A stretch of DNA of 64,000 nt from Pseudomonas sp. TCU-HL1 (GCF_001708505.1 NZ_CP015992.1:4712001-4776000), one strand, 5' to 3'. Shown: positions 16,303 through 27,132, numbered from the stretch's first letter. Numbers and translations: made by a program. Notes: a model not told the origin generated them from the sequence alone.

Positions 16303-16680
16303 ATGACCACGCTGCGTTTTACTCCCGAGCACGAATGGCTGCGCGTCGAAGCCTCCGGTGACGTGACCGTCGGCATCACCAGCTTCGCCCAGGAAGCCCT
16401 GGGCGATGTGGTGTTCGTGCAGTTGCCGGATGCCGGCCGCTATGACGAAGGGCAGGAGGTCGCGGTGCTGGAGTCGGTGAAGGCCGCCAGCAACATCACC
16501 ATGCCGCTGACCGGCGAAGTGCTGGAGGTGAACCAGGCCCTGGCCGACAATCCCGAGCTGGTCAACGAGGCACCCATGGGTGACGGCTGGTTCTTCCGCA
16601 TCCGCCCGGACAACCCCGAAGCCGTCGCCAGCCTGATGGATCAGGCCGCCTACGATCGCTTCCTCGCCGACCACGCCTGA
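16303..16680 (+). CDS. gcvH2: Glycine cleavage system H protein (lipoyl carrier)
   Basis: The 125-aa lipoyl-domain protein carries the aminomethyl group between the P and T proteins. The lipoylation site is Lys60 in LESVKAASNITMPLTGEV. The N-terminal EHEWLRVEASGDVTVGITSFAQ and the FFRIRP segment near the end are typical. It is first gene of the operon, with an AGAGGA box before the ATG. The name gcvH2 follows the P. aeruginosa GcsR-controlled operon; another gcvH elsewhere in the genome is assumed, not seen. Confidence 0.96.
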   Translation: MTTLRFTPEHEWLRVEASGDVTVGITSFAQEALGDVVFVQLPDAGRYDEGQEVAVLESVKAASNITMPLTGEVLEVNQALADNPELVNEAPMGDGWFFRIRPDNPEAVASLMDQAAYDRFLADHA

Positions 16681-16693
16681 CGGAGGAGCCACC

Positions 16694-19570
16694 ATGAGCC
16701 TCGCCCAATTCCCCCTGGACACGCGCAACGAGTTCGTCCCGCGCCATATCGGCCCGCGCGAAGCGGACATCGCCGCCATGCTGGCGCTGACCGGCCATGA
16801 ATCCCTGGAGGCGCTGATCGCCAGCGTCATCCCCGACAGCATCAAGGGCACCAGCGTGCTCGACCTGCCGGCCGGCCAGGGCGAGGCTGAAGCCCTCGCC
16901 GCGATCAAGGCCATCGCCGCCAAGAACCAGCTGTTCAGGAACCACATCGGCCAGGGCTACTACCCCTGCCACACCCCCAGCCCGATCCTGCGCAACCTGC
17001 TGGAGAATCCGGCCTGGTACACCGCCTATACGCCGTACCAGCCGGAAATCTCCCAGGGTCGCCTGGAAGCCCTGCTGAACTTCCAGACCCTGGTCAGCGA
17101 CCTCAGCGGCATGGAGATCGCCAACGCCTCCCTGCTGGACGAGGCCACCGCCGCCGCCGAGGCCATGACCTTCTGTAAGCGCCTGGCGAAGAACAAGGCG
17201 CCGGCCTTCTTCGTCTCCGTGCACTGCCACCCGCAGACCCTCGAGGTGCTGCGCACCCGCGCCGAACCCCTGGGGATCGAGGTGGTGATCGGTGAAGAGG
17301 CCGAGCTGGGCGACCTGTCCGGCTACTTCGGCCTGCTACTGCAATACCCGGCCAGTACCGGTGATGTGCCCGACCATCGCGCCCTGGTGCAGCGCGCCCA
17401 TGCCGCCGGCGCCCTGGTCGCCGTCGCCGCCGACCTGCTGGCCCTGACCCTGCTGACCCCGCCCGGCGAGTTCGGCGCCGACGTGGTGCTGGGCAGCGCC
17501 CAGCGCTTCGGTGTGCCGCTGGGCTTCGGTGGCCCGCACGCGGCCTACTTCGCCACCCGCGACGCGTTCAAGCGCGACATGCCGGGTCGCCTGGTGGGCA
17601 TATCCGTCGACCGACATGGCAAGCCGGCCCTGCGCCTGGCCATGCAAACCCGCGAGCAGCACATCCGCCGCGAGAAGGCCACTAGCAACATCTGCACCGC
17701 CCAGGTGCTGCTGGCCAACATCGCCAGCATGTACGCCGTCTACCACGGCCCGCAGGGCCTGGCCTGTATAGCCCGGCGTGTGCACCGACTGACCGCGATC
17801 CTGGCCCAGGGCCTGGCGCAGCTCGGCCACCAGGTGGAGCAGTACCACTTCTTCGACACACTGAGCCTGGTCACCGCTCGCCCGGTGGACGAGGTGCACG
17901 CCGCCGCCCGCGAGGCGCGCATCAACCTGCGGCCACTGGACGAGGTGCGCGTGGGCCTGTCCCTGGACGAAACCACCACCCAGGCCGACGTCGAACAGCT
18001 CTGGGCGGTGTTCGCCGACCAGCGCCAGGTGCTGCCGGACTTCGTCGAACTGGCGGCGCGCACCGGTGACTGCCTGCCCCTGGAGCTGCTGCGCGAAACG
18101 CCCTTCCTGCAGCACGAGGTGTTCAACCGCTACCACTCGGAAACCGAGCTGATGCGCTACCTGCGCAAGCTGGCGGACAAGGACCTGGCCCTGGACAGGA
18201 CCATGATCCCGCTGGGTTCCTGCACCATGAAGCTGAACGCCGCCAGCGAGATGATTCCCATCACCTGGGCCGAGTTCGGTGCCCTGCACCCCTTCGCGCC
18301 CGCCGAGCAGAGCGCCGGCTACCAGGAGCTGACCACCGAACTGGAAGCCATGCTGTGCAAGGCCACCGGTTATGACGCGGTGTCCCTGCAGCCCAACGCC
18401 GGCTCCCAGGGCGAATACGCCGGCCTGCTGGCCATCCGCGCCTACCACCTGAGCCGGGGCGACGACCAGCGCGACATCTGCCTGATCCCGCAGTCGGCCC
18501 ACGGCACCAACCCGGCCACCGCCAGCATGGTCGGCATGCGCGTGGTGGTGACCGCCTGCGACGCCCGTGGCAACGTCGACATCGCCGACCTCAAGGCCAA
18601 GGCCGAAGAGCACCAGGAGCGCCTCGCCGCGCTGATGATCACCTACCCGTCCACCCACGGCGTGTTCGAGGAAGGCATCCGCGAAATCTGCGACATCATC
18701 CACGCCAACGGCGGCCAGGTGTACATCGACGGCGCCAACATGAACGCCATGGTCGGCCTCTGCGCCCCGGGCCAGTTCGGCGGCGACGTCTCGCACCTGA
18801 ACCTGCACAAGACCTTCTGTATCCCCCACGGCGGCGGCGGCCCGGGCGTCGGCCCGATCGGCGTGAAGGCGCACCTGGCGCCCTTCCTGCCCGGCCACGG
18901 CCACGGCCACGGCCACCTGGAGCGCAAGCATGGGGCAGTCAGCGCCGCGCCCTTCGGCAGCGCCAGCATCCTGCCGATCACCTGGATGTACATCCGCATG
19001 ATGGGTGGCGAAGGCCTCAAGCGTGCCTCGCAGCTGGCGATCCTCAGCGCCAACTACATCGCCCGCCGCCTGGAGGAGCACTACCCGGTGCTCTACACCG
19101 GCGAGAACGGCCTGGTGGCCCACGAGTGCATCCTCGACCTGCGCCCGCTCAAGGACAGTAGCGGCATCAGCGTCGACGACGTCGCCAAGCGCCTGATCGA
19201 CTTCGGCTTCCATGCCCCGACCATGTCCTTCCCGGTGCCGGGCACGCTGATGATCGAGCCCACCGAGAGCGAGTCGAAGGAAGAGCTGGACCGCTTCTGC
19301 GAGGCCATGATCCGCATCCGCGAGGAAATCCGCGCGGTGGAGAACGGCGAACTGGACGCCGAGGACAACCCGCTGAAGAACGCCCCGCACACCGCCCAGG
19401 AACTGGTCGGCGAGTGGACCCACCGCTACAGCCGCGAACTGGCCGTGTACCCCAGCGCCAGCCTGGTGGACGGCAAGTACTGGCCGCCGGTGGGTCGCGT
19501 GGACAACGTCTACGGCGACCGCAACCTGGTCTGCGCCTGCCCGTCCATCGAGGCCTATCAGGACGCCTGA
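16694..19570 (+). CDS. gcvP2: Glycine dehydrogenase (decarboxylating), P protein
   Basis: The 958-aa PLP enzyme decarboxylates glycine and loads the aminomethyl group onto lipoyl-GcvH. N- and C-terminal PLP-fold halves are both present, as in the long bacterial form. The PLP lysine is in NLHKTFCIPHGGGGPG near residue 705. The N terminus (FVPRHIGPREADIAAML), GQGYYPCHTP, and the LGSCTMKLNAASEM loop are family hallmarks. A short GHGHGHGH stretch near residue 737 is unusual but in frame. It starts 13 nt after gcvH2 with GGAGG upstream of the ATG. Confidence 0.97.
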   Translation: MSLAQFPLDTRNEFVPRHIGPREADIAAMLALTGHESLEALIASVIPDSIKGTSVLDLPAGQGEAEALAAIKAIAAKNQLFRNHIGQGYYPCHTPSPILRNLLENPAWYTAYTPYQPEISQGRLEALLNFQTLVSDLSGMEIANASLLDEATAAAEAMTFCKRLAKNKAPAFFVSVHCHPQTLEVLRTRAEPLGIEVVIGEEAELGDLSGYFGLLLQYPASTGDVPDHRALVQRAHAAGALVAVAADLLALTLLTPPGEFGADVVLGSAQRFGVPLGFGGPHAAYFATRDAFKRDMPGRLVGISVDRHGKPALRLAMQTREQHIRREKATSNICTAQVLLANIASMYAVYHGPQGLACIARRVHRLTAILAQGLAQLGHQVEQYHFFDTLSLVTARPVDEVHAAAREARINLRPLDEVRVGLSLDETTTQADVEQLWAVFADQRQVLPDFVELAARTGDCLPLELLRETPFLQHEVFNRYHSETELMRYLRKLADKDLALDRTMIPLGSCTMKLNAASEMIPITWAEFGALHPFAPAEQSAGYQELTTELEAMLCKATGYDAVSLQPNAGSQGEYAGLLAIRAYHLSRGDDQRDICLIPQSAHGTNPATASMVGMRVVVTACDARGNVDIADLKAKAEEHQERLAALMITYPSTHGVFEEGIREICDIIHANGGQVYIDGANMNAMVGLCAPGQFGGDVSHLNLHKTFCIPHGGGGPGVGPIGVKAHLAPFLPGHGHGHGHLERKHGAVSAAPFGSASILPITWMYIRMMGGEGLKRASQLAILSANYIARRLEEHYPVLYTGENGLVAHECILDLRPLKDSSGISVDDVAKRLIDFGFHAPTMSFPVPGTLMIEPTESESKEELDRFCEAMIRIREEIRAVENGELDAEDNPLKNAPHTAQELVGEWTHRYSRELAVYPSASLVDGKYWPPVGRVDNVYGDRNLVCACPSIEAYQDA

Positions 19571-19581
19571 TCCGCGACCCC

Positions 19582-19648
19582 CTGTAGGAGCCAGCTTGCT
19601 GGCGAAGCCCTGCATCAGGGCCATTCGCGAGCAAGCTCGCTCCTACAG
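19582..19648. repeat. REP-type inverted pair between gcvP2 and glyA2
   Basis: CTGTAGGAGCCAGCTTGCTGGCGAA and its near-complement ending GCAAGCTCGCTCCTACAG form a hairpin-capable pair inside the operon. It may tune expression or mRNA stability between the genes. Confidence 0.7.
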
Positions 19649-19694
19649 CCAGACCCTTTGCGCTGCATTCAACCGAACAAGAAGGAAACCGACC

Positions 19695-20948
<1,254 letters not shown>

Positions 20949-20962
20949 CCGGGAGACGGCAC

Positions 20963-22339
20963 ATGTCCCTCAGCGTCTTCGACCTGTTCAAGATCGGTAT
21001 CGGCCCCTCCAGCTCCCACACGGTCGGCCCGATGCGTGCCGCCGCGCGCTTCGCCCAGGGGCTGGAGGCCGACGGGCTGCTGGAGCGGACGGCTGGCGTC
21101 CGGGCGGAGCTCTACGGCTCCCTCGGCGCAACCGGCAAGGGCCACGGCAGCGACAAGGCCGTGCTGCTGGGGCTGGAGGGTGAGCAGCCGGACCTGGTGG
21201 ACACCGGCACGGTGGACCTGCGCCTGGCGATCATTCGCGAGAGCGGGCGCCTGCGGCTGCTGGGTGAGCGGGAGATCCATTTCGTGGAAAAGGAGCACCT
21301 GGCGCTGATTCGCAAACCGCTCCCCTACCACCCCAACGGCATGATCTTCCGCGCCTTCGACGCCGCCGGCATCCAGATCCGTTCGCGCGAGTACTACTCG
21401 GTGGGCGGTGGCTTCGTGGTGGATGAAGAAGCCGCCGGCCTGGACCGCATCGTCGAAGACCGCACGCCGCTCGCCTATCCCTTCAAGACCGCCAGGGACA
21501 TACTCGCCCACTGCACCGCCAGCGGGCTTTCCATCAGCGGCCTGATGCGCGAGAACGAGCAGGCCTGGCGCACCCCTGAGGAAACCAGCGCGGGCCTGAT
21601 GAAGATCTGGCAAGTGATGCAGGACTGCGTGACCACTGGCTGCCGCAAGGAAGGCATCATGCCCGGCGGGCTCAAGGTGAAACGCCGTGCCGCCGCGCTC
21701 TATCGCCAGCTCAGCGAACACCCGGAGGCCAACCTCAAGGACAGCCTCAGCGTGCTGGACTGGGTGAACCTCTACGCCCTGGCGGTGAACGAGGAAAACG
21801 CCACCGGCGGCCGCGTGGTCACCGCGCCCACCAACGGCGCGGCGGGCATCGTCCCGGCCGTGCTGCACTACTACAGCCGCTTCGTGCCCGGCGCCAACGA
21901 CGACGGCGTCGAGCGTTTCCTGCTCACCGCCGCCGCCATCGGCATCCTCTATAAGGAGAACGCCTCCATCTCCGGCGCCGAAGTGGGCTGCCAGGGCGAG
22001 GTCGGCGTGGCCTGCTCCATGGCTGCCGGCGCGCTGTGCGAAGTCCTCGGCGGCACCCCGCAGCAAGTGGAGAACGCCGCCGAGATCGGCATGGAACACA
22101 ACCTCGGGCTGACCTGCGACCCGGTCGGCGGCCTGGTCCAGGTGCCCTGCATCGAGCGCAACGCCATGGGCTCGGTGAAGGCCATCAATGCCGCACGCAT
22201 GGCGCTACGTGGAGATGGCCAGCACTTCATCTCCCTGGACAAGGTGATCCGCACCATGCGCCAGACCGGTGCCGACATGAAGAGCAAGTACAAGGAAACC
22301 GCCCGCGGCGGCCTCGCCGTGAACATCATCGAATGCTGA
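20963..22339 (+). CDS. sdaA: L-serine ammonia-lyase (iron-sulfur, single chain)
   Basis: The 458-aa cytosolic enzyme deaminates L-serine to pyruvate, draining the serine made by GlyA2. The N-terminal beta domain begins SVFDLFKIGIGPSSSHTVGP. Cysteines at 343 (EVGCQGEVG), 385 (LTCDPVGG) and 396 (VPCIERN) occupy positions expected of the oxygen-sensitive [4Fe-4S] cluster ligands. The length equals that of the type II single-chain enzymes. It is co-transcribed with glyA2. Confidence 0.96.
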   Translation: MSLSVFDLFKIGIGPSSSHTVGPMRAAARFAQGLEADGLLERTAGVRAELYGSLGATGKGHGSDKAVLLGLEGEQPDLVDTGTVDLRLAIIRESGRLRLLGEREIHFVEKEHLALIRKPLPYHPNGMIFRAFDAAGIQIRSREYYSVGGGFVVDEEAAGLDRIVEDRTPLAYPFKTARDILAHCTASGLSISGLMRENEQAWRTPEETSAGLMKIWQVMQDCVTTGCRKEGIMPGGLKVKRRAAALYRQLSEHPEANLKDSLSVLDWVNLYALAVNEENATGGRVVTAPTNGAAGIVPAVLHYYSRFVPGANDDGVERFLLTAAAIGILYKENASISGAEVGCQGEVGVACSMAAGALCEVLGGTPQQVENAAEIGMEHNLGLTCDPVGGLVQVPCIERNAMGSVKAINAARMALRGDGQHFISLDKVIRTMRQTGADMKSKYKETARGGLAVNIIEC

Positions 22340-22344
22340 AGAGC

Positions 22345-22430
22345 GCCCTCTCCCCAGCCCTCTCCCGCACGCGGGAGAGGGAGCTTGTCTCCCCTCGCCC
22401 TTCAGGGAGAGGGGCCGGGGGAGAGGGGCG
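22345..22430. repeat. CCCTCTCCC/GGGAGAGGG-rich palindromic intergenic element
   Basis: CCCTCTCCCGCACGCGGGAGAGGG is a hairpin followed by a second CCCCTCGCCCTTCAGGGAGAGGGG hairpin. Similar motifs occur at 7340-7362, 28112-28152 and 56019-56065. It lies between sdaA and gcvT2. Confidence 0.6.
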
Positions 22431-22466
22431 CCCCAACCCGCACCGACTCTCGCTTTGGAGCCTTAC

Positions 22467-23585
22467 ATGACCGACCTCGCCAAAACCCCGCTGCACGCCC
22501 TGCACCTCGAACTCGGCGCGCGCATGGTGCCTTTCGCCGGCTACGACATGCCGGTGCAGTACCCCCTCGGCGTGCTCAAGGAGCACCTGCACACCCGTGA
22601 ACAGGCTGGCCTGTTCGACGTGTCCCACATGGGCCAGATCGTCCTGCGTGGCGCGAACGCCGCCCGCGCCCTGGAAAGCCTGGTGCCGGTCGATATCCTC
22701 GACCTGCCGGTGGGCCTGCAGCGCTATGCGATGTTCACTGATGAAAATGGCGGCATCCTCGACGACCTGATGGTCGCCCGCCTGGCCGAAGACCAGCTGT
22801 TCCTGGTGGTCAACGCCGCCTGCAAGGAGCAGGACCTGGCCCACCTCCAGCAGCACCTCGCCGAGCAATGCGCAATCGAGTCGCTGTTCGACTCCCGCGC
22901 CCTGCTCGCCCTGCAAGGCCCGGCCGCCGCCGAGGTGCTCGGCCGCCTCGCCCCGGAGGTGAAGAACATGACCTTCATGCAGTTCGCCAGCGTGCGCCTG
23001 GACGGCGTGGACTGCTACGTCAGCCGCTCCGGCTACACCGGCGAGGACGGCTACGAGATTTCCGTGCCCGTGGCCCAGGCCGAAGCCCTGGCGCGCAGCC
23101 TGCTGGCCCAGCCGGAAGTCCAGCCCATTGGCCTCGGCGCGCGCGACTCGCTGCGCCTGGAAGCCGGCCTGTGCCTCTATGGCCACGACATGACCGGCGA
23201 AACCACCCCGATCGAAGCGAGCCTGACCTGGGCCATTTCCAAGGCCCGCCGCGCCGACGGCCTGCGCGCCGGCAACTTCCCCGGCGCCGAGCGCATCTAC
23301 GCCCAGCAGCATGACGGCGTGACCAAGAAGCGCGTCGGCCTGCTGCCGCAAGAGCGCGTGCCGGTGCGCGAAGGCGCGGAAATCGTCGACGCCGACGGCA
23401 CCGCCATCGGCTGCGTCACCAGCGGCGGCTTCGGCCCCAGCCTGGGCGCGCCGGTGGCCATGGGCTACGTCGCCGCCAGCCACGCCGCGCTGGACAGCGA
23501 GGTCTGGGCCCTGGTACGTGGCAAGCGCGTCGCTATGAAAGTCGCCAAGGCCCCCTTCGTGCCGCAGCGCTACTACCGCGGCTGA
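22467..23585 (+). CDS. gcvT2: Aminomethyltransferase, T protein of glycine cleavage
   Basis: The 372-aa folate-dependent enzyme takes the aminomethyl group from GcvH, releasing ammonia and forming 5,10-methylene-tetrahydrofolate. Characteristic: ARMVPFAGYDMPVQYP near the N terminus, FDVSHMGQI, the SRSGYTGEDGYEI motif, and ARDSLRLEAGLCLYGHD. The start is ATG 22467 with TGGAG 8 nt upstream; a TTG 12 nt earlier is rejected. It is downstream of sdaA in the same orientation. Confidence 0.96.
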   Translation: MTDLAKTPLHALHLELGARMVPFAGYDMPVQYPLGVLKEHLHTREQAGLFDVSHMGQIVLRGANAARALESLVPVDILDLPVGLQRYAMFTDENGGILDDLMVARLAEDQLFLVVNAACKEQDLAHLQQHLAEQCAIESLFDSRALLALQGPAAAEVLGRLAPEVKNMTFMQFASVRLDGVDCYVSRSGYTGEDGYEISVPVAQAEALARSLLAQPEVQPIGLGARDSLRLEAGLCLYGHDMTGETTPIEASLTWAISKARRADGLRAGNFPGAERIYAQQHDGVTKKRVGLLPQERVPVREGAEIVDADGTAIGCVTSGGFGPSLGAPVAMGYVAASHAALDSEVWALVRGKRVAMKVAKAPFVPQRYYRG

Positions 23586-23608
23586 AGGCGCACGCCTTCC
23601 TTGAACGG

Positions 23609-23660
23609 GTAGGAGCGAGCTCTGCTCGCAAACAGCTTCGCGAGCAGAGCTCGCTCCTAC
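23609..23660. repeat. REP-type hairpin between gcvT2 and lipA
   Basis: GTAGGAGCGAGCTCTGCTCGC and its complement GCGAGCAGAGCTCGCTCCTAC flank a 10-nt centre, making a near-perfect 21-bp stem. Confidence 0.75.
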
Positions 23661-23689
23661 GAAAAACGCCGAGCCTTCGGAGCAATAAC

Positions 23690-24664
23690 ATGACCGAACC
23701 TCAGATCACCCCGCGTCCGCAGCCGTTGCAGGCCGGTGTAAAACTGCGCGGCGCCGAGAAGGTGGCGCGCATCCCGGTGAAGATCATTCCCACCGATGAA
23801 GTGCCACGCAAACCCGACTGGATCCGCGTGCCCATCAGCGCATCGCCCGAGGTGGCGCGCATCAAGCAACTGCTGCGCAAGCACAAATTGCACAGCGTCT
23901 GTGAGGAAGCCTCCTGCCCGAACCTGGGCGAGTGCTTCTCCGGCGGCACCGCCACCTTCATGATCATGGGCGACATCTGCACCCGTCGCTGCCCCTTCTG
24001 CGACGTCGGCCATGGCCGGCCCAAGCCGCTGGATGTCGATGAGCCGAAGAACCTCGCCATCGCCATTGCCGACCTGCGCCTGAAGTACGTGGTGATCACT
24101 TCGGTAGACCGCGACGACCTGCGCGACGGCGGTGCCCGGCACTTCGCCGACTGCCTGCGGGAAATCCGCAAGCTGTCGCCGGGCATCCAGCTGGAAACCC
24201 TGGTGCCGGACTACCGCGGGCGCATGGACGTGGCACTCGCCATCACCGAGCAGGAGCCGCCGGATGTGTTCAACCACAACCTGGAAACCGTACCGCGCCT
24301 GTACAAGGCCGCGCGTCCAGGCTCGGACTTCGAGTGGTCGCTGGACCTGTTGCAGAAGTTCAAGCAACGGGTGCCGGGGGTTCCGACCAAGTCCGGCCTG
24401 ATGCTGGGCCTGGGTGAGACAGACGACGAAGTGATCGAGGTCATGCAGCGCATGCGCGAGCACGAGATCGACATGCTCACCCTCGGCCAGTACCTGCAGC
24501 CGTCGCGCAGCCACATGCCGGTGCAGCGCTTCGTCCACCCGGACACCTTCGCCTGGTTCGCCGAGCAGGGCGCCGCGATGGGCTTCAAGAATGTGGCTGC
24601 AGGCCCCTTGGTACGCTCCTCTTACCACGCCGACCAGCAGGCCTACGGCACCAAGATCGACTGA
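23690..24664 (+). CDS. lipA: Lipoyl synthase (radical SAM)
   Basis: The 324-aa radical-SAM enzyme inserts two sulfurs into protein-bound octanoyl groups to make lipoate. Both clusters are present: auxiliary [4Fe-4S] ligands Cys71, Cys76 and Cys82 (CEEASCPNLGEC) and the radical-SAM triad Cys97, Cys101, Cys104 (CTRRCPFC). The RSSYHA end supplies the conserved serine ligand. GGAG lies upstream of the ATG. Its position directly after gcvT2 suggests it supports lipoylation of GcvH2. Pseudomonads normally have lipA next to lipB, so this may be a second copy; that cannot be tested in this window. Confidence 0.94.
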   Translation: MTEPQITPRPQPLQAGVKLRGAEKVARIPVKIIPTDEVPRKPDWIRVPISASPEVARIKQLLRKHKLHSVCEEASCPNLGECFSGGTATFMIMGDICTRRCPFCDVGHGRPKPLDVDEPKNLAIAIADLRLKYVVITSVDRDDLRDGGARHFADCLREIRKLSPGIQLETLVPDYRGRMDVALAITEQEPPDVFNHNLETVPRLYKAARPGSDFEWSLDLLQKFKQRVPGVPTKSGLMLGLGETDDEVIEVMQRMREHEIDMLTLGQYLQPSRSHMPVQRFVHPDTFAWFAEQGAAMGFKNVAAGPLVRSSYHADQQAYGTKID

Positions 24665-24677
24665 GCCGCACGGATGC

Positions 24678-24760
24678 GGGTTGGGCCAAGCACAGCGCGG
24701 CCCAATGGCTGTCCGTGCCGGACTCCGCTGTTGGGCTTCGCCGAGCTCAGCCCAACCTAC
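24678..24760. repeat. GGTTGGGC / GCCCAACC extragenic inverted repeat
   Basis: The convergent lipA-metE gap holds GGGTTGGGCCAAGC and CAGCCCAACCTAC arms, related to elements at 28232-28262, 44087-44170 and 51307-51382. No gene is seen in this gap. Confidence 0.5.
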
Positions 24761-24775
24761 CTGTGTCGTGTGGCC

Positions 24776-27064
24776 TCAAGCGAACTCCACCCGGAGCTGC
24801 CGTGCCGCCGCCACCATGTTCACCAGCGCTGCCTCGGTTTCCGGCCAAGCACGGGTCTTCAGGCCGCAATCGGGGTTGACCCAAAGCCGCTCGGCGGGAA
24901 TGCGCCTGGCCGCCTTGCGCAGCAGCGAGGCCATCTCGGCGCTGTCCGGCACCCGCGGCGAGTGGATGTCATACACGCCGGGACCGATCTCGTTCGGATA
25001 GGCGAAGGTCTCGAAGGTGTCCAGCAGCTCCATGTCAGAGCGCGAGGTCTCGATGGTGATGACGTCGGCATCCATGGCAGCGATGGACTCGATCACGTCG
25101 TTGAACTCGCTGTAGCACATGTGAGTATGAATCTGGGTGTCGTCCTGCACACCACTGGCGCTCAGGCGGAAGGCTTCGGTGGCCCAGTCCAGATAGGGCT
25201 GCCAATCGGCCCGGCGTAGCGGCAACCCCTCGCGGAAGGCCGCCTCGTCGATCTGTACGATGTGGATGCCCGCCGCCTCCAGGTCAGCCACTTCATCGCG
25301 GATGGCCAGCGCCAGTTGCCGTGCCTGCACCTCGCGAGCGACGTCCTCGCGCGGGAAGGACCACATCAGCATAGTCACCGGTCCGGTCAGCATGCCCTTC
25401 ATCCACTTGGCGGTCAGGCCCTGCGCATAGCGGATCCACTCCACCGTCATCGCCTTGGGACGACTCAGGTCGCCATAGATGATGGCGGGTTTGACGCAGC
25501 GTGACCCGTAGCTCTGCACCCAGCCGAAGCGGGTGAAGGCATAGCCGTCCATCTGCTCGGCGAAGTACTCCACCATGTCATTGCGCTCCGCCTCGCCATG
25601 CACCAGCACATCCAGGCCCAGGCGCTCCTGCACCTCCACCGCGTGGCGGATTTCACTGTGCATGGCCTCGGTGTATTGCGCCTCCGACAAACGACCCTGC
25701 TTGAACGCCTGGCGTGCCAGTCGAATCGCCGGGGTCTGGGGGAAGGAGCCAATGGTGGTGGTCGGGAACGCCGGCAGGTAAAGACGCGCACGCTGCTTCT
25801 CGATGCGCTCGGCAAACGGCGTTGTGCGCTGGCTGTCTTCCGGGCGGAGGGCCGCCAGGCGGGCCTGTACGTCCGGCTTGTGGATACGCGGTGACGCTGC
25901 ACGGCTGGCCTGCACGGCGCGGCTCAAAGCCAGGGCCTCCAGCACCGCCGGGGCTTCCGGCTCGGTCAGGGCGCGGGACAGCACGGCGACTTCCTCGCAC
26001 TTCTGCACGGCAAAGGCCAGCCAGCCCTTCAGCTCGGCGTCCAGTTGGTCTTCGCGAGCCAGGTCCACCGGGCTATGCAGCAGCGAGCAGGAGGGCGCCA
26101 CCCAAAGACGCTCGCCCAGCCGCTCGTGGGCATGGCTCAGCACATCGAGGGCCTTGTCCAGGTCGCAGCGCCAGACGTTGCGGCCATTCACCACACCCAG
26201 CGACAGCACCTTGTAGGCCGGCAGGCGGTCGAGGATGGTCGGATACTGCTCCGGGGCACGCACCAGGTCGATGTGCAGGCCGTCCAGCGGCAGGCTGGCC
26301 GCCAGGCCGAGGTTGTCCTCCAGGCCACCGAAGTAGGTGGCGATCAGCTTCTTCAGCGGATCGCGCTGGATCAGGTTGTAAGCACGTTCGAACGCATTCT
26401 TCCAGTCCTGGGGCAAGTCCAGCACCAGGATCGGCTCATCGATCTGCACCCACTCCACCCCCTGGGCGGCCAGACGCTGGAAGATTTCGCCATAGACTGG
26501 CAGCAGGCGGTCCAGCAGGTCGAGCTTGTCAAACTCGCCACCCTTGGCCTTGCCCAACCAGAGGTAGGTCAGCGGGCCGATCAGTACGGGCTTGACGCTG
26601 TGACCCAGCGCGTGGGCCTCTCCCACTTCCTCGAACAGTTGTTCCCAGCCCAGGGCGAACTGTTGGTCGGCGGAAAATTCGGGCACCAGGTAGTGATAGT
26701 TGGTATCGAACCACTTGGTCATCTCTTGCGCGTGGGCACCACCGCAGCAGCCTTTGCTGACGCCACGCGCCATGCTGAACAGCGTCTCCAGGCCTGGCTT
26801 GCCTGTGTGGGGACGGAAGCGTTCGGGGATGACGCCAAAGGTCAGGGAATGGGTCAGCACCTGGTCGTACCAGGCGAAGTCGCCCACCGGCAGCAGTTCG
26901 ATACCGGCGTCCTTCTGCAATTGCCAGTGCTCGGCCCTCAGCCGGCGGCCTACGGCGCGCAGGCCGGTTTCATCGAGTTCGCCCTTCCAGAAGGTTTCCA
27001 GTGCCTTCTTCAGTTCACGGTCGCGGCCAATGCGCGGGAAGCCGAGTGAGTGGGAAAGCGCCAT
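24776..27064 (-). CDS. metE: Cobalamin-independent methionine synthase
   Basis: The 762-aa cytosolic zinc enzyme transfers the methyl of 5-methyl-tetrahydropteroyl-triglutamate to homocysteine. The N-terminal domain opens with LGFPRIGRDRELKKALE. The C-terminal catalytic domain has the zinc ligands in HTHMCYSEF, a conserved Glu in ITIETSRSD, and the last cysteine in NPDCGLKTR. The length is standard. It is divergent from metR across 110 bp containing an inverted repeat, the usual arrangement for MetR control by homocysteine. Confidence 0.97.
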   Translation of the reverse strand: MALSHSLGFPRIGRDRELKKALETFWKGELDETGLRAVGRRLRAEHWQLQKDAGIELLPVGDFAWYDQVLTHSLTFGVIPERFRPHTGKPGLETLFSMARGVSKGCCGGAHAQEMTKWFDTNYHYLVPEFSADQQFALGWEQLFEEVGEAHALGHSVKPVLIGPLTYLWLGKAKGGEFDKLDLLDRLLPVYGEIFQRLAAQGVEWVQIDEPILVLDLPQDWKNAFERAYNLIQRDPLKKLIATYFGGLEDNLGLAASLPLDGLHIDLVRAPEQYPTILDRLPAYKVLSLGVVNGRNVWRCDLDKALDVLSHAHERLGERLWVAPSCSLLHSPVDLAREDQLDAELKGWLAFAVQKCEEVAVLSRALTEPEAPAVLEALALSRAVQASRAASPRIHKPDVQARLAALRPEDSQRTTPFAERIEKQRARLYLPAFPTTTIGSFPQTPAIRLARQAFKQGRLSEAQYTEAMHSEIRHAVEVQERLGLDVLVHGEAERNDMVEYFAEQMDGYAFTRFGWVQSYGSRCVKPAIIYGDLSRPKAMTVEWIRYAQGLTAKWMKGMLTGPVTMLMWSFPREDVAREVQARQLALAIRDEVADLEAAGIHIVQIDEAAFREGLPLRRADWQPYLDWATEAFRLSASGVQDDTQIHTHMCYSEFNDVIESIAAMDADVITIETSRSDMELLDTFETFAYPNEIGPGVYDIHSPRVPDSAEMASLLRKAARRIPAERLWVNPDCGLKTRAWPETEAALVNMVAAARQLRVEFA

Positions 27065-27117
27065 GTTGTCGAATCTCCATGCAAATGATGGAGGCCATTG
27101 TCGACAGTCCTGACAAC

Positions 27118-27132
27118 TTGAGACAAACTCAA
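27118..27132. promoter_or_regulatory. Candidate MetR operator between metE and metR
   Basis: TTGAG-N5-CTCAA is a perfect dyad 54 nt from metE and 43 nt from metR. A second TTCATCTCAAATTTCA stretch follows at 27144-27159. The position fits a MetR site, but it is not an exact match to the enterobacterial TGAA-N5-TTCA consensus. Confidence 0.5.

Noticed and set aside
18898..18920. GHGHGHGH codon repeat in gcvP2, considered as a frameshift or metal-binding insert
   Set aside because: It is a simple in-frame GGCCAC repeat of four units in an otherwise intact protein. The reading frame is unbroken before and after.
22345..22430. CCCTCTCCC hairpins considered as a CRISPR array
   Set aside because: There are no regularly spaced direct repeats or spacers and no cas genes; they are extragenic palindromes.
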